64,000 nt of DNA from CAZPNX01 sp964588285. Lineage in GTDB: Bacteria > Edwardsbacteria > AC1 > EtOH8. Shown here one piece after another: positions 17,626-28,100 of this stretch. Location: contig CAZPNX010000003.1 of the NCBI GenBank assembly GCA_964588285.1, forward strand, positions 1 through 64,000, given 5' to 3'. The notes beneath the pieces are model-generated. The model was not told the origin of the DNA. It ran no database searches and saw only the letters and a program-made list of their open reading frames with translations. Position 1 is the stretch's first letter. Each line of letters opens with the position of its first letter. The position numbers were made by a program, and so were the translations under genes.

Positions 17626-18784
17626 GCCGAGGAATCTGGTCGTTCTGGGCTCCACCGGCTCTATTGGAGCCCAAACCCTGGAGGTGGTGCGCCGCCACCG
17701 GGAGATGTTCCAAGTAGTGGGGTTGGCGGCCAATACCCGGCTGGATGTCCTGGCCAGGCAGATGGCCGAGTTCAAACCTAAGTTGGTAAGCCTGGGCCAC
17801 GGGCAGGCTCAGGGAGCCGTAGTCAGGACTGCCAGGAGGCTGGGCATTAAAATAGTAGAAAATGGCCTGGAGCCGGCGGCCGGGATGTCCGGGGCCGATA
17901 TGGTGGTCAACGCTTTGGTGGGCGCGGCCGGCCTGGTGCCGACCATGGCTGCCATTGAGGCCGGCCATGACGTGGCTCTGGCCAACAAAGAGACGCTGGT
18001 GGCCGGCGGGGATCTGGTGATGGAGGCGGCCCGCCGGAAAAGGGTCAGGATTTTACCCATCGACAGCGAGCATGCCGCTTTGCACCAGTGCCTGGACGGC
18101 CGCGATCCGGCCACGGTGCGCCGGCTGATACTGACCGCTTCGGGCGGACCGTTCCGGGGTCATTCCCGGTCGAAACTTCGGTCGGTCACCGCCCGGCACG
18201 CCCTGAGGCACCCCACCTGGCGGATGGGGCCAAAGATCACGGTGGACTCGGCCACCCTGATGAACAAGGGGCTGGAAGTGCTGGAGGCCAGACATCTGTT
18301 TCAAGTGCCTCTGGAGCGAATCGAAGTGGTGGTCCATCCGGAATCTATCATCCATTCCATGGTCGAGTTTGTGGACGGTTCGGTGCTGGCCCAGCTTTCG
18401 GACCCGGACATGCGCCTGCCCATCCAATACGCTTTGACCTGGCCCAGGCGTACTTTCTCCCTGGCTAAACCAGTTAATTTCGCCGCCATTGGGAAGCTCA
18501 CCTTCCACCGCCCCGACACCGCCACCTTCCGCTGCCTCAAGCTGGCTTATCTGGCGGGCAGGATAGGCGGCACCATGCCGGCAGCCATGAACGCGGCCAA
18601 CGAGGTGGCGGTTCAGGCCTTTATCGAAGGGCGCATCGGTTTCCTGCATATACCTGAGGTTATCTTGGGGGCGATGGAACGCACCCCGAGGTCAGGCGCG
18701 GTTTCGGTAAAGGCGGTGCTGGAGGCCGACCGGCTGGCCAGGGAGGAGGCGGGCCGGCTATGCCTCAGCCGAAGCAAAAAATGA
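17618..18784 (+). CDS. dxr: 1-deoxy-D-xylulose 5-phosphate reductoisomerase
   Basis: Second step of the MEP isoprenoid pathway: NADPH-dependent conversion of DXP to MEP. The NADPH motif VLGSTGSIGAQTL is at residues 7-19. Family signatures follow: LANKETLVAGGDLV, PIDSEHAALHQCL, ASGGPF, HPTWRMGPKITVDSATLMNKG and VVHPESIIHSMVEF. The length of 388 aa is normal. ATG 17618 overlaps the preceding glycosyltransferase gene, implying one transcript. The usual PVDSEHSA motif here reads PIDSEHAA, a mild variant. Confidence 0.96.
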   Translation: MARPRNLVVLGSTGSIGAQTLEVVRRHREMFQVVGLAANTRLDVLARQMAEFKPKLVSLGHGQAQGAVVRTARRLGIKIVENGLEPAAGMSGADMVVNALVGAAGLVPTMAAIEAGHDVALANKETLVAGGDLVMEAARRKRVRILPIDSEHAALHQCLDGRDPATVRRLILTASGGPFRGHSRSKLRSVTARHALRHPTWRMGPKITVDSATLMNKGLEVLEARHLFQVPLERIEVVVHPESIIHSMVEFVDGSVLAQLSDPDMRLPIQYALTWPRRTFSLAKPVNFAAIGKLTFHRPDTATFRCLKLAYLAGRIGGTMPAAMNAANEVAVQAFIEGRIGFLHIPEVILGAMERTPRSGAVSVKAVLEADRLAREEAGRLCLSRSKK

Positions 18785-18785
18785 A

Positions 18786-18815
18786 TTGACAACCGCTTTA
18801 TAAATAGGGTATTCT
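18786..18815 (+). promoter_or_regulatory. Promoter giving a probable leaderless mRNA
   Basis: TTGACA (18786-18791), an 18-nt spacer and TATTCT (18810-18815). The ATG at 18825 is nine bases past the -10 box, preceded only by A residues and with no Shine-Dalgarno sequence. Confidence 0.55.
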
Positions 18816-18824
18816 TAAAAAAAG

Positions 18825-19499
18825 ATGGATGTTGTCCTACGATTGGCCCTGTGGGTCCCGCCGCTTTTGTTTGCCGTCATCTTCCATGAATACGCTCATG
18901 GACGGGTGGCCGAGCGCCTGGGGGATCCCACCGCCCGGCTGATGGGCCGTCTGACCTTCAATCCCTTGCCCCATATCGATATCATGGGGAGCATCATCTT
19001 TCCCGCCCTGTTGTTCGCCGCCTCCGGAGGCTCCATGCTTTTCGGCTGGGCCAAGCCGGTCCCGGTCAACCCCTACAACCTGCGCGACGCCAAACGGGAC
19101 ATGGTTTGGATCTCCCTGGCCGGGCCGGGGGCCAACTTGGCGGCGGCCCTGGCCTGCGGCCTGCTTTTGAGGCTGTTGGGAATCGCTGGGCTGGAGCCGC
19201 AGGGCTTCTGGTTTCCGGTGCACGCCCTATTGCTTTTCAGCCTGACCATCAACGTGGTGCTGGCGGTCTTTAACCTGATACCCATTCCGCCGCTGGACGG
19301 CTCCAAGGTGCTGGCCGGGTTTTTGCCATACCGGCTCTATGTCGAGTATCTGAAGCTGGAACGCTTCGGAATGATCATCATCATCGGACTACTTTTTTTA
19401 GGACAAGTGCTGGGCATCCATATACTGGGCACCATCATCATGCCGGCCCTGAACCTGCTGGTGCGGCTGTTCGCCGGAATAGACCTGGGAAGCTTTTAG
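18825..19499 (+). CDS. Site-2 protease family (M50) membrane metalloprotease
   Basis: Intramembrane zinc protease homologue of 224 aa. HEYAH (residues 21-25) in the first helix supplies two zinc ligands and the catalytic Glu. The third ligand lies in NLIPIPPLDGSKVL near residue 160. There is no PDZ domain, so it resembles the compact YwhC/SREBP-S2P-like group rather than RseP. Four to five hydrophobic segments are visible. It follows dxr, a neighbour of M50 proteases in many genomes, but has its own promoter. The substrate is unknown. Confidence 0.85.
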   Translation: MDVVLRLALWVPPLLFAVIFHEYAHGRVAERLGDPTARLMGRLTFNPLPHIDIMGSIIFPALLFAASGGSMLFGWAKPVPVNPYNLRDAKRDMVWISLAGPGANLAAALACGLLLRLLGIAGLEPQGFWFPVHALLLFSLTINVVLAVFNLIPIPPLDGSKVLAGFLPYRLYVEYLKLERFGMIIIIGLLFLGQVLGIHILGTIIMPALNLLVRLFAGIDLGSF

Positions 19500-19522
19500 A
19501 CGGCGATTTTATGGCCACCTTT

Positions 19523-19551
19523 TTGGATGTTAAGAGAAACAGGAGTAAATT
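19523..19551 (+). promoter_or_regulatory. Possible promoter of acyl-CoA synthetase gene
   Basis: TTGGAT (19523-19528), a 17-nt spacer and TAAATT (19546-19551), 31 nt before the ATG. A moderate match only. Confidence 0.35.
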
Positions 19552-19582
19552 GAGATAAACGAAAGAATAAAAGAGAAATCAG

Positions 19583-21307
19583 ATGCCGAAATTTCTCGTC
19601 TATTCGGATAAGCACTATCCCATACGCCAGGGACTGGGGCTGATCACCATCAAGGGGATGCTGGCCCGTTCGGCCGGGCTCTATCCCTACAAGGTTGCCC
19701 TGCAGATGCGCCGGGGGGATGATTTCTACAAGGTGGCTTATCGGGAGCTTAAAGAGCGGGTAGACCAATTGTCGGCCGGCCTGGCCCACCGGGGGATAGG
19801 GCACGGCGACCGGGTGGCCATCTTGGGGGAGAACTGTCCGGAATGGGTGGAGAGCTATCTGGCCGTCACCGGGATGGGGGCGGTGGGGGTGCCGCTGGAC
19901 TCGCAGCTTAAACCTCAGGAGATCCGCCACATCCTGACCGACTCCGAGGCCAAGGCGCTGATAGTCTCCAATAATTACGCCGAGACCGCAGCCGAGGCGC
20001 TGGAGGGCCTGCACAGCATCAAGCACGTCTTCTCCATGAACAACCTGGCGCGCCTCTACGAGCCGGCCGAGCCCAAAACCCTGAAGCGCCAGGTGCAGCT
20101 GGAGGACCTGGCGGTCATCATCTACACCTCGGGCACCACCGGTTCCTCCAAGGGGGTGATGCTGACCCATGGCAATATCATGGCCGATGTCGATGCCGGC
20201 TACCAGTGCTTCCGTTTCGATCACCACGACACCTTCATCTCGGTGCTGCCCCTGCACCACACCTTCGAGGCCACGGCCGGGATGCTGGTGCCCCTCTATG
20301 CCGGCTGCACCATCACCTACGCCCGATCATTGAAGCCCAAGGAGATCATCGCCGACATCCGCGATGCCCAGTGCACCATCATGATGGGGGTGCCCCTATT
20401 GTTCGAGAAAATCTACCAGGGCATCAGGCGCGGCATCAGGGAGAAGGACTGGCTGACCCGAATGGCCTTTGCCGCCTCCCATGGGGTGGTCAAATCCATA
20501 AAGACGGTCACCGGGCGCCGGGCCGGAGTCCAGGTTTTCAAATCCCTCAGGGAAAAGGCCGGCATGGGCACTCTGCGCCTGATGGTCTCGGGCGGAGCGG
20601 CCCTGAACGTCGAGGTGGCCAAAGGCTTCGAGACCCTGGGCTTCGAGATGGTCCAGGGCTACGGTCTGACCGAGACCTCGCCGGTGCTGACGGCCAACTT
20701 CATCAAGAACCCGAACCCGGCTTCGGTGGGTCCTGCCCTGCCCGGAGTGGAATTGAAGATTATGGATCCGGACGCGTCCGGAATAGGGGAGATAGCCGCC
20801 AAGGGGCCGGTTTTAATGCAGGGCTACTACAAGAACCCGGCGGCCACCCAGGCGGTGATGCGCGACGGCTGGTTTTTAACCGGAGATCTGGGCTACATCG
20901 ACGACAGAGGCTGCCTGTTCATCACCGGCCGGGCCAAGAACGTCATCATCTCGGCCGCCGGCAAGAACATCTATCCCGAGGAAGTGGAGGCCCAGCTGCT
21001 GAAAAGCCCCTTCATAGCCGAGGTCCTGGTGATAGGCGAAATGAACCCTCAGACCAACCGCGAAGAGGTGCACGCCATGATCTATCCGGCCTCCGAGGCC
21101 TTCGACGAGTATGCCATCAGACACAAGGTCAAGGTGGACGAGGCCCTGGTGGAGAAGATTCTCAAGGAGGAGGTGCGGCGGGAATGCGCCAATCTGGCCG
21201 ACTACAAGCGGGTCAAGCATTTTTCGGTAAGGGACGAGGAGTTTCCCAAGACCACCACCAAAAAGATCAAGCGCTACCTGTTCGCCGGGAAAAAAGTCAA
21301 TGTTTGA
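19583..21307 (+). CDS. Long-chain acyl-CoA synthetase (AMP-forming)
   Basis: Activates a fatty acid to acyl-AMP and then acyl-CoA at the membrane. The AMP-binding signature YTSGTTGSSKG is at residues 181-191. Other family motifs are GYGLTETSP, GWFLTGDLGYID and GRAKNVIISAAGKNIYPEEVE. The C-terminal lysine loop is KTTTKKIKRYLF. The length of 574 aa fits the FadD15/bacterial ACSL group. It could serve phospholipid or lipoprotein acyl supply as well as fatty-acid use; the acyl chain length cannot be read from sequence. The next 120 bases hold purine-rich repeats. Confidence 0.93.
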   Translation: MPKFLVYSDKHYPIRQGLGLITIKGMLARSAGLYPYKVALQMRRGDDFYKVAYRELKERVDQLSAGLAHRGIGHGDRVAILGENCPEWVESYLAVTGMGAVGVPLDSQLKPQEIRHILTDSEAKALIVSNNYAETAAEALEGLHSIKHVFSMNNLARLYEPAEPKTLKRQVQLEDLAVIIYTSGTTGSSKGVMLTHGNIMADVDAGYQCFRFDHHDTFISVLPLHHTFEATAGMLVPLYAGCTITYARSLKPKEIIADIRDAQCTIMMGVPLLFEKIYQGIRRGIREKDWLTRMAFAASHGVVKSIKTVTGRRAGVQVFKSLREKAGMGTLRLMVSGGAALNVEVAKGFETLGFEMVQGYGLTETSPVLTANFIKNPNPASVGPALPGVELKIMDPDASGIGEIAAKGPVLMQGYYKNPAATQAVMRDGWFLTGDLGYIDDRGCLFITGRAKNVIISAAGKNIYPEEVEAQLLKSPFIAEVLVIGEMNPQTNREEVHAMIYPASEAFDEYAIRHKVKVDEALVEKILKEEVRRECANLADYKRVKHFSVRDEEFPKTTTKKIKRYLFAGKKVNV

Positions 21308-21321
21308 GAGCGAGGGACAAG

Positions 21322-21372
21322 ATTTAAGGGTCAAGGGTTAAAGGATAAGGGTCAGGGGATAAGGGTAAAAGT
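21322..21372. repeat. Purine-rich short direct repeats
   Basis: Several imperfect copies of AAGGGTCA and GGATAAGGGT lie between the acyl-CoA synthetase and coiled-coil genes. They may be slippage-derived junk. Confidence 0.5.
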
Positions 21373-21427
21373 CTGGGAGCGACCGCGGTTATTAAGCCAG
21401 CTTCACTAATAAAGAGAAGAGGCCGCC

Positions 21428-24190
21428 ATGCTGTTCGCCAAAAAGAAGGAAGAGAAGACCCCGGAAGGCATCATTGAGGGTCTTAAGAAGGAGGAACAGG
21501 CACTGATCTCCCAAGTGGAGCAGGGCCGGCGCAGCTACACCTCCCTCGACCAGCTGCTGGCCGAGCGCAAGAAGATGCTGGAGGAGGTCAATCACCGGCT
21601 GGCCGAGTCGCTGGGCGAGGAGATGTCGATGGCCCAGCGGATGGAGGAGGCCAGGGCCAAACTGGAAGAGGTCAGCCGCAAGCTGGACGACCGGTCCAAG
21701 GAGGATGCCGGACTGGCCACCAAGATCTGGGAGAAGCGGGCCGAGCTGATGAGCATCAATCAGCAACAGCAGGAGGCCCAGAAGGCGGTCCAGGCGGCCC
21801 TGGACCAGAGCCAAAATCTGCAGACCGAGATCCTTTCCCTGGAGCAGAGCAAGATCGAGCTGGAACACCAGGTGCAGAGCTGGAAGGACGAGCTGGCTAC
21901 TTTGCAGAAGAGCATCCAAGAACAGCTGGCCCAGCAGAGAAAGGCCGAGGCCGAGCTGACCGCCAGAAAGTCCGAAAGCGCGGAGCTGGAGGCCAGGCTC
22001 AAGAACGTCAGCCAGGACCATGACCGTCTGCTGCAGGCAGTGGAAGGACTGCGGGGCGAGGAGGCAGACCTTAGACAGAAGCTGTCCCAAGCCCAGGGCA
22101 TCCAGGCCGGCCTTAAGGACGAGATCTCGAGGCTGGAGGGGGTGCGGGACGGATTGGCCCAGGCGGCGGATAAGGCCAGGGACGAGCTCTCCGGGCTCAA
22201 CGAGCAGCTGCGAGCGCTGACGGCCCAGAGGCAGGAGATGGAACGCGGGGTCGAGGAGATCAAGACCTCGGAGGCCGAGGTGCTGGCCCGCCACCAAGCC
22301 CTCAGGCAGGAAGAGGAGGAAATAAGGAGGAGAATCGCCGAAGCCCAAGGACAGGAGGCGGCGTTCAATACCAGGGTGGAAGCCCTGCAGGCGGCTGTCA
22401 AGGAGTCAGAGCAGAAGCTGCAGGAACTGGCCCAGGAGCAACACCGCCACAAGAGCGAAACCGAGGCTTTGGAGGCAGCCGGCCAGGAGCGGCGAAGGGA
22501 ACTGGACGAGGCTGCCCATCAGTTGGAGACAATGCGGGTCGAGATCGCCAGGATATCGGCCGAGCGCCAGCAGGCCCAAGAGGCTCTGGAAGAGGCCCAG
22601 ATGAAGGCCATCGAGGCCGAGGCCAAACGGGCCGACTTGGAGCAGGCCATGGCCGTCCAGGCGCAGAAACAGGAGGAACTCCAGAACCGCTTGGCCGATA
22701 TCGAAAAGGAGATCGCCCAGAAGCAGCATGAGGTGGAGGCGGTCCGGGAGCTGGAGACCAGCCTGTCGTCTCTAAAGCAGCAGATCTCCCAATCCGAGGA
22801 AAGGTCCAGAAAGGCCGGGGAGGAGGCGGCCGCAGCCGAATCCCACATCAACTACCTCAACGAGCAAAGGCAGGGGCTGGAGGGACAGGTGGAGGAGTGG
22901 GCCGCCAAGGAGAAGAAACTGGCCAAGAAGGTGGCCGAAGCCGAAACCAGGCAGGCCGAGATCAAAGCCGAGGTCGAGGGGCTAAAAGACCAGAAGAAAC
23001 AGCTGGCCGAGGAGATGGAGAATCTGCGCCGCGAGCACCAAGGCCTGGAGGAACTCTCCCGGCAGGTGGAGGAGATGAAGTCGGATCAGGCCGGCCTCAA
23101 AGAGGAGATCACCAAGCTCAAACGCAAGCGCGACGATCTGAAGGACGACCTGGAGAAACGGACCGCCCAACTGGAAGAGGCCGAAGCCAAGAGCGATTCG
23201 CTCCGGGCCGAAGCCGAGGAGCTGGAGGGCAAACACCACTTCCTGGGTCTGGAGATCAAGGCCATGGAGAGCCAGAAGCTGGAGCTGGAAAGGTTCCTCA
23301 CCCAGCGCAAGGAAACTTTGGATCAGGTAAACGAGCTCAAGAGCAACCTGCAAAACCTGAACAATGAGTTGGTCTTTACCCAGGAACGGGTGCTGACCCT
23401 CAAAGAGGAGGAAAGAGCGCTGCAGGGCTCCCTGGCAGAAACCAGAACCCAGCTGGAAGGATTGGAGAAGTCGCTTAACGCCAAATTGGAAGAGGAAACT
23501 GCCATCAACCAGCGCCTGGCCGCCCTGGAGCAGCGTCGGACGGAGATAGAACAGGCCGAGGGAAGGCTGACGGCCGTCTATCAGGAGCTGGACGAATTGG
23601 CAGGCCGTTCGGAAAACTTGAAGCAGGAGATCGCCCGGCTGGACCAGGAGATGGCCGAGCGACAGGAGAGAGAGCGCCAGCGCAAGGAGCAGGAGATGGC
23701 GGCCCTGCTTCGGGTCAAGGAGCGGACCCGGGCCATGACCACCGGGCTTTCCAAGCCGGCTCAGATCCAGGCCAGGGAAGCAGCCGAGGAGGTGGTGCTG
23801 GAAATGACGGCGCTGCCGACTTCTACCCCGGTCCAGGAGCCACTTAAAACTGAACCGGCCAGGCCGCGGCTTTCCCCGCTTTCCCCAGTGATGCCGCCTG
23901 CGGCTTCTCATTCATTGAGGCCGCCGGCGCCGCATCCGGCCGAGCCGCCCAAGGCCGGACTGGCGGTGAAAACCCCGGTGAATCCATTCACCAAAAAACC
24001 GATTTTAACGCCGCCCAAACCGGTGCTTTCCAAGCCGGCCCCCATCACCCCCAGGACAGCCCAGACCGAACCGGCCCGGCCGGCCGGCTTGTCTAATGTT
24101 CGTCCGGCGCCGGGAGCCGCACCCCGTCCCGCAGTCCCGGCCCAGCCTCCGGCCAGACAGAAACCGCGCGAGGAGATCTCTTTTGGCTGA
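21428..24190 (+). CDS. Giant cytoplasmic coiled-coil protein with Pro/Ala-rich tail
   Basis: 920 aa with no signal peptide or membrane segment. Residues about 10-770 are almost continuous Glu/Gln/Lys/Ala/Leu heptads, with breaks near residues 640 (NELKSNLQNLNNELVF). Residues 775-920 are a low-complexity Pro/Ala/Thr/Lys tail (repeats such as LTPPKPVLSKPAPITP). There is no Walker A or ABC signature, so it is not an SMC ATPase although it looks SMC-like in composition. ATG 21428 is the first in-frame start. The end overlaps xerD by 8 nt. A structural, filament-forming or DNA/cell-pole scaffold role is possible. The function is unknown. Confidence 0.8.
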   Translation: MLFAKKKEEKTPEGIIEGLKKEEQALISQVEQGRRSYTSLDQLLAERKKMLEEVNHRLAESLGEEMSMAQRMEEARAKLEEVSRKLDDRSKEDAGLATKIWEKRAELMSINQQQQEAQKAVQAALDQSQNLQTEILSLEQSKIELEHQVQSWKDELATLQKSIQEQLAQQRKAEAELTARKSESAELEARLKNVSQDHDRLLQAVEGLRGEEADLRQKLSQAQGIQAGLKDEISRLEGVRDGLAQAADKARDELSGLNEQLRALTAQRQEMERGVEEIKTSEAEVLARHQALRQEEEEIRRRIAEAQGQEAAFNTRVEALQAAVKESEQKLQELAQEQHRHKSETEALEAAGQERRRELDEAAHQLETMRVEIARISAERQQAQEALEEAQMKAIEAEAKRADLEQAMAVQAQKQEELQNRLADIEKEIAQKQHEVEAVRELETSLSSLKQQISQSEERSRKAGEEAAAAESHINYLNEQRQGLEGQVEEWAAKEKKLAKKVAEAETRQAEIKAEVEGLKDQKKQLAEEMENLRREHQGLEELSRQVEEMKSDQAGLKEEITKLKRKRDDLKDDLEKRTAQLEEAEAKSDSLRAEAEELEGKHHFLGLEIKAMESQKLELERFLTQRKETLDQVNELKSNLQNLNNELVFTQERVLTLKEEERALQGSLAETRTQLEGLEKSLNAKLEEETAINQRLAALEQRRTEIEQAEGRLTAVYQELDELAGRSENLKQEIARLDQEMAERQERERQRKEQEMAALLRVKERTRAMTTGLSKPAQIQAREAAEEVVLEMTALPTSTPVQEPLKTEPARPRLSPLSPVMPPAASHSLRPPAPHPAEPPKAGLAVKTPVNPFTKKPILTPPKPVLSKPAPITPRTAQTEPARPAGLSNVRPAPGAAPRPAVPAQPPARQKPREEISFG

Positions 24191-25091
24191 GCCCGATACC
24201 CAGTGGCAGCGCTTCCTGGAGCAATATCTCAACCATCTTTCCCTGGAGAGGGGCCTGGCGGCCAAGAGCATCGATTCCTATGCCGGCGACCTCAGGCGAT
24301 ACGCACACCATCTGGCCGAAGGCGGGGCCGACCAGCCGGCACTGGTGACCAGGGAAAGGCTAGTTTCATTTTTAGAGGAGCTGGGACGGTACGGCTTGTC
24401 GCCGGCCACCATGGCCAGGACGATTTCGGCGGTGAGGGGTTTTCACCGCTTTTTACTTTCCGAGGGCTTGGCCGAGAACGATCCCAGCGAGAACATCGAA
24501 GCTCCCAGGTTGAGGCGCAAACTTCCCGAAGTGCTTGAGGTGCCCGAGGTCGAGGCCTTGTTGGAACAGCCGGACACTGCGAAACCGCCGGGCCTTAGGG
24601 ATCGGGCCATGCTGGAGCTGATGTATGCCTGCGGACTCCGGGTTTCGGAACTGCTCTCCCTTCGGGAGTTCGACCTGTTCTTCTCCCAGGGATTCGTCCG
24701 CTGTCTGGGCAAGGGTTCCAAGGAAAGGCTGGTGCCGGCGGGAAGAGCGGCCAGAACTTGGGTGACTAGATACCTAGACGGCGCCAGGCCGGCCCTGGCC
24801 CAGGGAAAACCCAGCGACCGGCTGTTTATCAACGCCCGCGGCGGGCCGCTGTCCCGGATGGGATTTTGGAAGTTGCTGAAAAAATACGCGGCCAAGGCCG
24901 GGATCAAAAAACGGGTGCATCCCCACATCCTGCGCCACTCCTTCGCCACCCACCTTTTGGAGGGCGGGGCCGACCTGCGCTCGGTGCAGGAGATGCTGGG
25001 CCACGCCGACATCTCCACCACCCAGATCTACACCCATGTGGACCGGGAGTATTTGAAAGAAGTGCATAGACAGTTTCATCCCAGAGGTTGA
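24183..25091 (+). CDS. xerD: Site-specific tyrosine recombinase XerD/XerC
   Basis: Resolves chromosome dimers at dif with a partner recombinase. The full catalytic set is present: R153 (CGLRVSEL), H248 and R251 (HILRHSFATHLL), H274 (LGHADISTTQIYTH) and nucleophile Y283. The SAM-like N-terminal core-binding domain spans residues 5-90. I choose TTG 24183, with AGGAGA six bases upstream; it gives 302 aa, the usual length. The nominal ORF reaches further upstream only by reading through the coiled-coil gene. XerD is favoured over XerC by the RSVQEMLGHADIS and QFHPRG ending, but this is not certain. Confidence 0.92.
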   Translation: MAEPDTQWQRFLEQYLNHLSLERGLAAKSIDSYAGDLRRYAHHLAEGGADQPALVTRERLVSFLEELGRYGLSPATMARTISAVRGFHRFLLSEGLAENDPSENIEAPRLRRKLPEVLEVPEVEALLEQPDTAKPPGLRDRAMLELMYACGLRVSELLSLREFDLFFSQGFVRCLGKGSKERLVPAGRAARTWVTRYLDGARPALAQGKPSDRLFINARGGPLSRMGFWKLLKKYAAKAGIKKRVHPHILRHSFATHLLEGGADLRSVQEMLGHADISTTQIYTHVDREYLKEVHRQFHPRG

Positions 25092-25121
25092 TTTTGTAAT
25101 AAATTACATGAGTGAAATTTT

Positions 25122-28100
25122 ATGCTGCAAGTATACGTAAAATCGCTTTTCGAAAAAGCAAAGGCAGGTGATGCCCGCGAAGAAAGTTACTATTCTTCGC
25201 TGGAACGCTTATTTATTTCCTATGCTGAAAATCAAAAACTGAAAAACATACATATTACTACTTTGCCCAAAAAGACCGATGCCGGAAATCCTGATTTCCG
25301 TATTTGGGACGGACAGCATGATATCATAGGTTATATAGAGGCCAAGGAACCCACCAAGGATAATTTGGACATTATCGAAACTTCCGAACAGTTAAAACGC
25401 TATCTTCATACCTTTCCTAATTTGATTTTAACCAACTTTCTTGAATTCAGGCTTTATCGTAATGGCGAATGCATAGATGCCGTACAGATAGGACGGCCTT
25501 TCGTACTCAATAAGCTTAAAGCTGCGCCGCCAGTAGAACATGAAGACGCCTTATATAAATTACTGGAAAAATTCTTTGCTTTTAGTTTGCCAAAGACGTT
25601 TACTGCAAAAACACTGGCTTTAGAATTAGCCAAGCGGACAAGATTTTTAAGGGACGAGGTAATTACCGAGGAATTAAAGGAAGAAGGCAGCGCTAAGGCC
25701 GGAAACATATTGGGCTTTTATGAAGCCTTCCAACAATCCTTGATAGCTGGCCTTACTAAAGAGGAATTCGCAGATCTGTATTCGCAAACCCTGACCTATG
25801 GTCTTTTTGCCGCCCGAACCAGGTGCCCGGGACAATTCAACCGCGAGCTGGCCTTTAAATATATTCCCCGAACCATCGGCATTTTGCGTTCGGTGTTTCA
25901 ATTTATCTCTTCCAGCGATATACCAAAGCCCCTGGAATGGTCGGTGGACGACATCGCAGCAGTTTTAAATACCGCCGATGTCAATAAACTATTGCATGAA
26001 TACTATGAACAGGGCAAGGGCAAAGACCCGATCGTACACTTTTACGAAACATTCCTAAGCGAATACGATCCCGCTTTGCGTGAAAAGCGCGGCGTTTACT
26101 ATACACCGGAGCCGGTGGTTGGTTATATCGTCCGTTCTTTGCACCAGATTCTAAAAGACGAGTTCAATAAGGCCGACGGCTTGGCCTCGCCAGATGTAAC
26201 GGTGCTTGACCCGGCCGCCGGGACGCTGACCTTTTTGGCCGAAGCTGCCAAGCTGGCGGTCAACGAATTTGTAGGCAAATACGGCAAAGGCAGCAAGGAT
26301 AAATTCATAAAAGAGCATATCCTGAAAAACTTTTACGCTTTTGAACTAATGATGGCCCCTTATGCGGTGGGGCATTTAAAAATGGGTTTTCTGCTGGAGG
26401 AATTGGGCTATAAGCTGCGCGAAGACGACCGCTTTAAGTTGTATTTGACCAATACCCTTGAAATGGATGAATTTAAACAGACCAATATACCGTTTATGGC
26501 CGAGTTGTCCAAAGAGTCCAAGGAAGCCAACCATGTTAAACGGCAGGAAAAGATATTGGTTATTATGGGGAACCCGCCTTATTCCGGTATTTCTACCAAT
26601 AAAGGCGAATGGATAACCCAGCTCATAGAAGACTATAAATATATTGACGGAGAGCATTTTGGCGAGCGCAAGCACTGGCTACAGGATGATTATGTAAAAT
26701 TCATTCGCTTTGCCCAATGGAAAATTGATCAAGCCGGACAGGGCGTGGTCGGTATGATTACCAATCATGGGTATTTGGATAATCCAACATTTAGGGGAAT
26801 GCGCCAATCGCTAATGAAAACATTTGACGAAATACGTGTTCTTGATTTGCATGGCAATGCGCTTAAAAAGGAAAGATGTCCCGATGGCTCGGAGGATAAG
26901 AATGTATTTGATATTATGCAAGGCGTAGCTATTTTGCTCATGGTAAAGCACAAGGAAAATGAAAAAAGCAAAGTCTTTCATGCAGAAAAATACGGCCTGC
27001 GTGAAGATAAATATAATTGGCTTGACAGGCACGAGATAACGAGCACCAAATGGACTAAATTGAAAACGAGTTCGCCAACATATTTCTTTTATCCCAGAAA
27101 TGAAAAGGGGCTCACTGAATATAATTCATGGCCCGCTATTTCTGAAATATTTCCGTTGTATGTAACAGGAATAGTGACCGCCCGGGATGAGTTTGTTACT
27201 GATTGGGATAAGGGCGCATTAAGACGAAAAATTGAAGCATTTAGAAACTTGAAGCTTGACGATGATTTTATCAAAAACGCATATAAACTTTCTGAAAACT
27301 ATATGTGGCGCATTGCTAAAGCGAGAAAGGACTTAAACAAGGTAGAAGATTGGGATAAATATTTTATTAAAATACTTTACCGACCTTTTGATGAAAAACA
27401 TATATATTTTCATGACACGGTTGTTTGGAGAACCCGTAAGGAAGTAATGCAACATATGGTGGGCGGCAGTAATATAGGCTTAATATTTCACAAAAGAGAA
27501 GAATTAGATATACCATATTCACATTTCTTGGTAACAGATAATATTATTGAACACGGTTGTTTGTCTTCAAAAACCACATGCTATTTAGCGCCGCTCTATA
27601 TAAACTCAGAAAAGATAAAATCCAAAAGGTCTGCTTCTAGCGTAATGATGCTTTTTGAGCCCAGTGCTGAATACAATACCAAAAAGCCCAATTTAGCGCC
27701 GGAGTTTGTGGCAAAACTTGGCAAAACCTACGGAAAAGAGCCTAAGCCGGAGCAGATATTCAATTATATTTATGCCGTGCTTTACTCCAATACTTACCGG
27801 ACTAAATATGCAGAATTCCTAAAAAGCGATTTCCCCCGTGTGCCGTTTACTGCTGATTACAAGCTATTTGTAAAACTATCCGAGCTGGGCGAACAGTTAA
27901 CCGAACTGCATTTGCTTAAGTCCAAAACCCTTAATACGCCCATTGTAAAATTTGAGGGGAAAGGCGACAACCGGGTTGGCAAATTGGTTTATAATAAATC
28001 AAAGTTATATATTAACGAAACCCAATATTTCTCCGGTCTTCCGCAAAACATCTACGAATATCAAATAGGCGGTTACCAGGTCTGTCATAAATGGCTAAAG

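Noticed and set aside
21428..24190. SMC or Rad50 ATPase
   Set aside because: No Walker A, Walker B or ABC signature is present; only the coiled-coil composition is similar.
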